64,000 bases of DNA, from NCBI RefSeq assembly GCF_002907375.1, contig NZ_MIYK01000019.1, positions 1 through 64,000 of the forward strand, written 5' to 3'. The translations under genes and the position numbers were made by a program. The notes beneath the pieces are model-generated. The model searched no databases. It was not told where the DNA came from and saw only the letters and a program-made list of their open reading frames with translations. Below, piece by piece: positions 63,238-64,000 of the stretch. The stretch comes from Fructilactobacillus lindneri DSM 20690 = JCM 11027. Lineage in GTDB: Bacteria; Bacillota; Bacilli; Lactobacillales; Lactobacillaceae. Position 1 is the first letter of the stretch, and each line of letters starts with the position of its first letter.

Positions 63238-64000
63238 TGATTGAACTGCCGATAAATGAATTACTTACCCGCTTCCAGAAATTAGTATGTCGATACTTAG
63301 CAAAATAAATTCGTCGCTTGGAAATTCGATATGTAATTGATTCAATTGGACGATCCATCACTAATAACTGATCACAAGTTAAGACATTGTGTAAAGAAAC
63401 TTTAGGAACAATCGTAATACTTTCCGTAGGTGGAATAATAATAGGAGATCCAATAGTTCGGAACACACGGTTATTAATCGACGCCATTTCTGCAACTTGA
63501 ACAGCATTAAATTCAGGTGAAATAATTGCTCCGCCTACTGATTTGTTATAAGCAGTTGATCCAGTAGGAGTTGAAATACACAAACCATCCCCTCTAAAGC
63601 TTTCAAATAATTGATCTTTAATATAAACCTTAGCAACCATCGTTCCAAATAATTTTTTTACGGTTGACTCATTTAAAGCCACCATATAATCAGGACGACC
63701 ACCATCAGAGTATTTAATTTCAATACTTAGCAATGGATAGCTTACACTTTGACCATTATCATGTTCTAAACTAGCAACTAACTGCTTAACTTCGTTATCT
63801 CGCCAATCAGTATAAAATCCCAAGTGACCGGTATGAATTCCAACATACCTAACTTTTTCCATTAAATCATCATAGTGATGAAAAGCTGATAGTAACGTTC
63901 CATCTCCACCAACTGAAATAACTACTTCTGGATTTAACTCATCAAGTTCCAACACATTGGATTTATTAATCAATTCTGATAGTTTCGATGCTACCTGACT
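63230..64000 (-). CDS. nadK: NAD kinase (partial, 5' end beyond the right edge)
   Basis: Phosphorylates NAD to NADP. The frame is open to the window edge, so the start is not in the window. [16 protein letters not shown] contains the GGDG motif, NESTVKKLF the NE/D motif, and [16 protein letters not shown] the second nucleotide motif. About 12 N-terminal residues are probably missing. Confidence 0.95.
   Translation of the reverse strand, partial: SQVASKLSELINKSNVLELDELNPEVVISVGGDGTLLSAFHHYDDLMEKVRYVGIHTGHLGFYTDWRDNEVKQLVASLEHDNGQSVSYPLLSIEIKYSDGGRPDYMVALNESTVKKLFGTMVAKVYIKDQLFESFRGDGLCISTPTGSTAYNKSVGGAIISPEFNAVQVAEMASINNRVFRTIGSPIIIPPTESITIVPKVSLHNVLTCDQLLVMDRPIESITYRISKRRIYFAKYRHTNFWKRVSNSFIGSSIND

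Overview
The window looks like the chromosome of a low-GC, AT-rich Gram-positive bacterium of the family Lactobacillaceae. The grounds are the complete Firmicutes division and wall cluster, the ileS T-box, the DUF1831/cysteine desulfurase/MnmA group, DUF3397 and DUF4044 proteins beside mraZ and ftsK, RpoY-RNase J1 pairing and strong GGAGG ribosome sites. Base composition and gene set would fit a small-genome group such as Fructilactobacillus or Apilactobacillus, but the genus is an inference.

Positions 1 to about 18,060 are the right part of a siphophage-type prophage; its left part (portal, capsid, tail, lysis) lies outside the window. Reading inward from the integrase end: tyrosine integrase, an unknown membrane protein, CI-like S24 repressor and divergent Cro-like repressor around an operator/promoter region, a truncated Rha-type antirepressor, several tiny genes, a RecT plus PD-(D/E)xK nuclease recombination pair, DnaD-like initiator (with internal iteron-like repeats) and DnaC-like loader, small zinc-knuckle proteins, then a type II restriction-modification cassette (Dam/DpnM-like methylase plus PD-(D/E)xK endonuclease), an ArpU-type late regulator, an orphan DNA methyltransferase, an HNH endonuclease, and terminase small and large subunits. 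The restriction-modification cassette sits between a near-identical 29-bp direct repeat, carries a decayed serine resolvase, and has truncated an HNH homing endonuclease gene, so it is a later acquisition.

The prophage is inserted in comEC: the host reading frame stops inside the conserved DADHIG motif of the C-terminal metallo-beta-lactamase-like domain. comEB and comEA follow upstream and are intact. From there to the right edge the host genes are nearly all on the minus strand: comEC-comEB-comEA; ylbL-type PDZ protease, coaD, rsmD, a frameshifted ylbG, ftsW; typA with a long leader; UPF0223 gene and a dehydrogenase-like gene that seems to start with AUU; def, rpoY and rnjA on the plus strand; aldo/keto reductase, a divergent PRPP synthetase, recD2, a TPR protein, a histidine phosphatase, mnmA, DUF1831, cysteine desulfurase, mtnN, NUDIX hydrolase, cold-shock protein; T-box-controlled ileS; then divIVA-ylmH-yggT-sepF-ftsZ-ftsA-divIB-murG-murD-mraY-pbpB-ftsL-rsmH-mraZ, a complete dcw cluster read from the right; DUF3397, DUF4044, ftsK/spoIIIE, trmL; a frameshifted cutC; an RluD-family pseudouridine synthase and the 3' part of nadK at the right edge.

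The functional story is a housekeeping segment for cell division, wall synthesis, tRNA modification and competence, interrupted by a temperate phage that probably abolishes DNA uptake while integrated and brings its own restriction-modification system and two unknown membrane proteins. No rRNA, tRNA, CRISPR array or complete insertion sequence was found.
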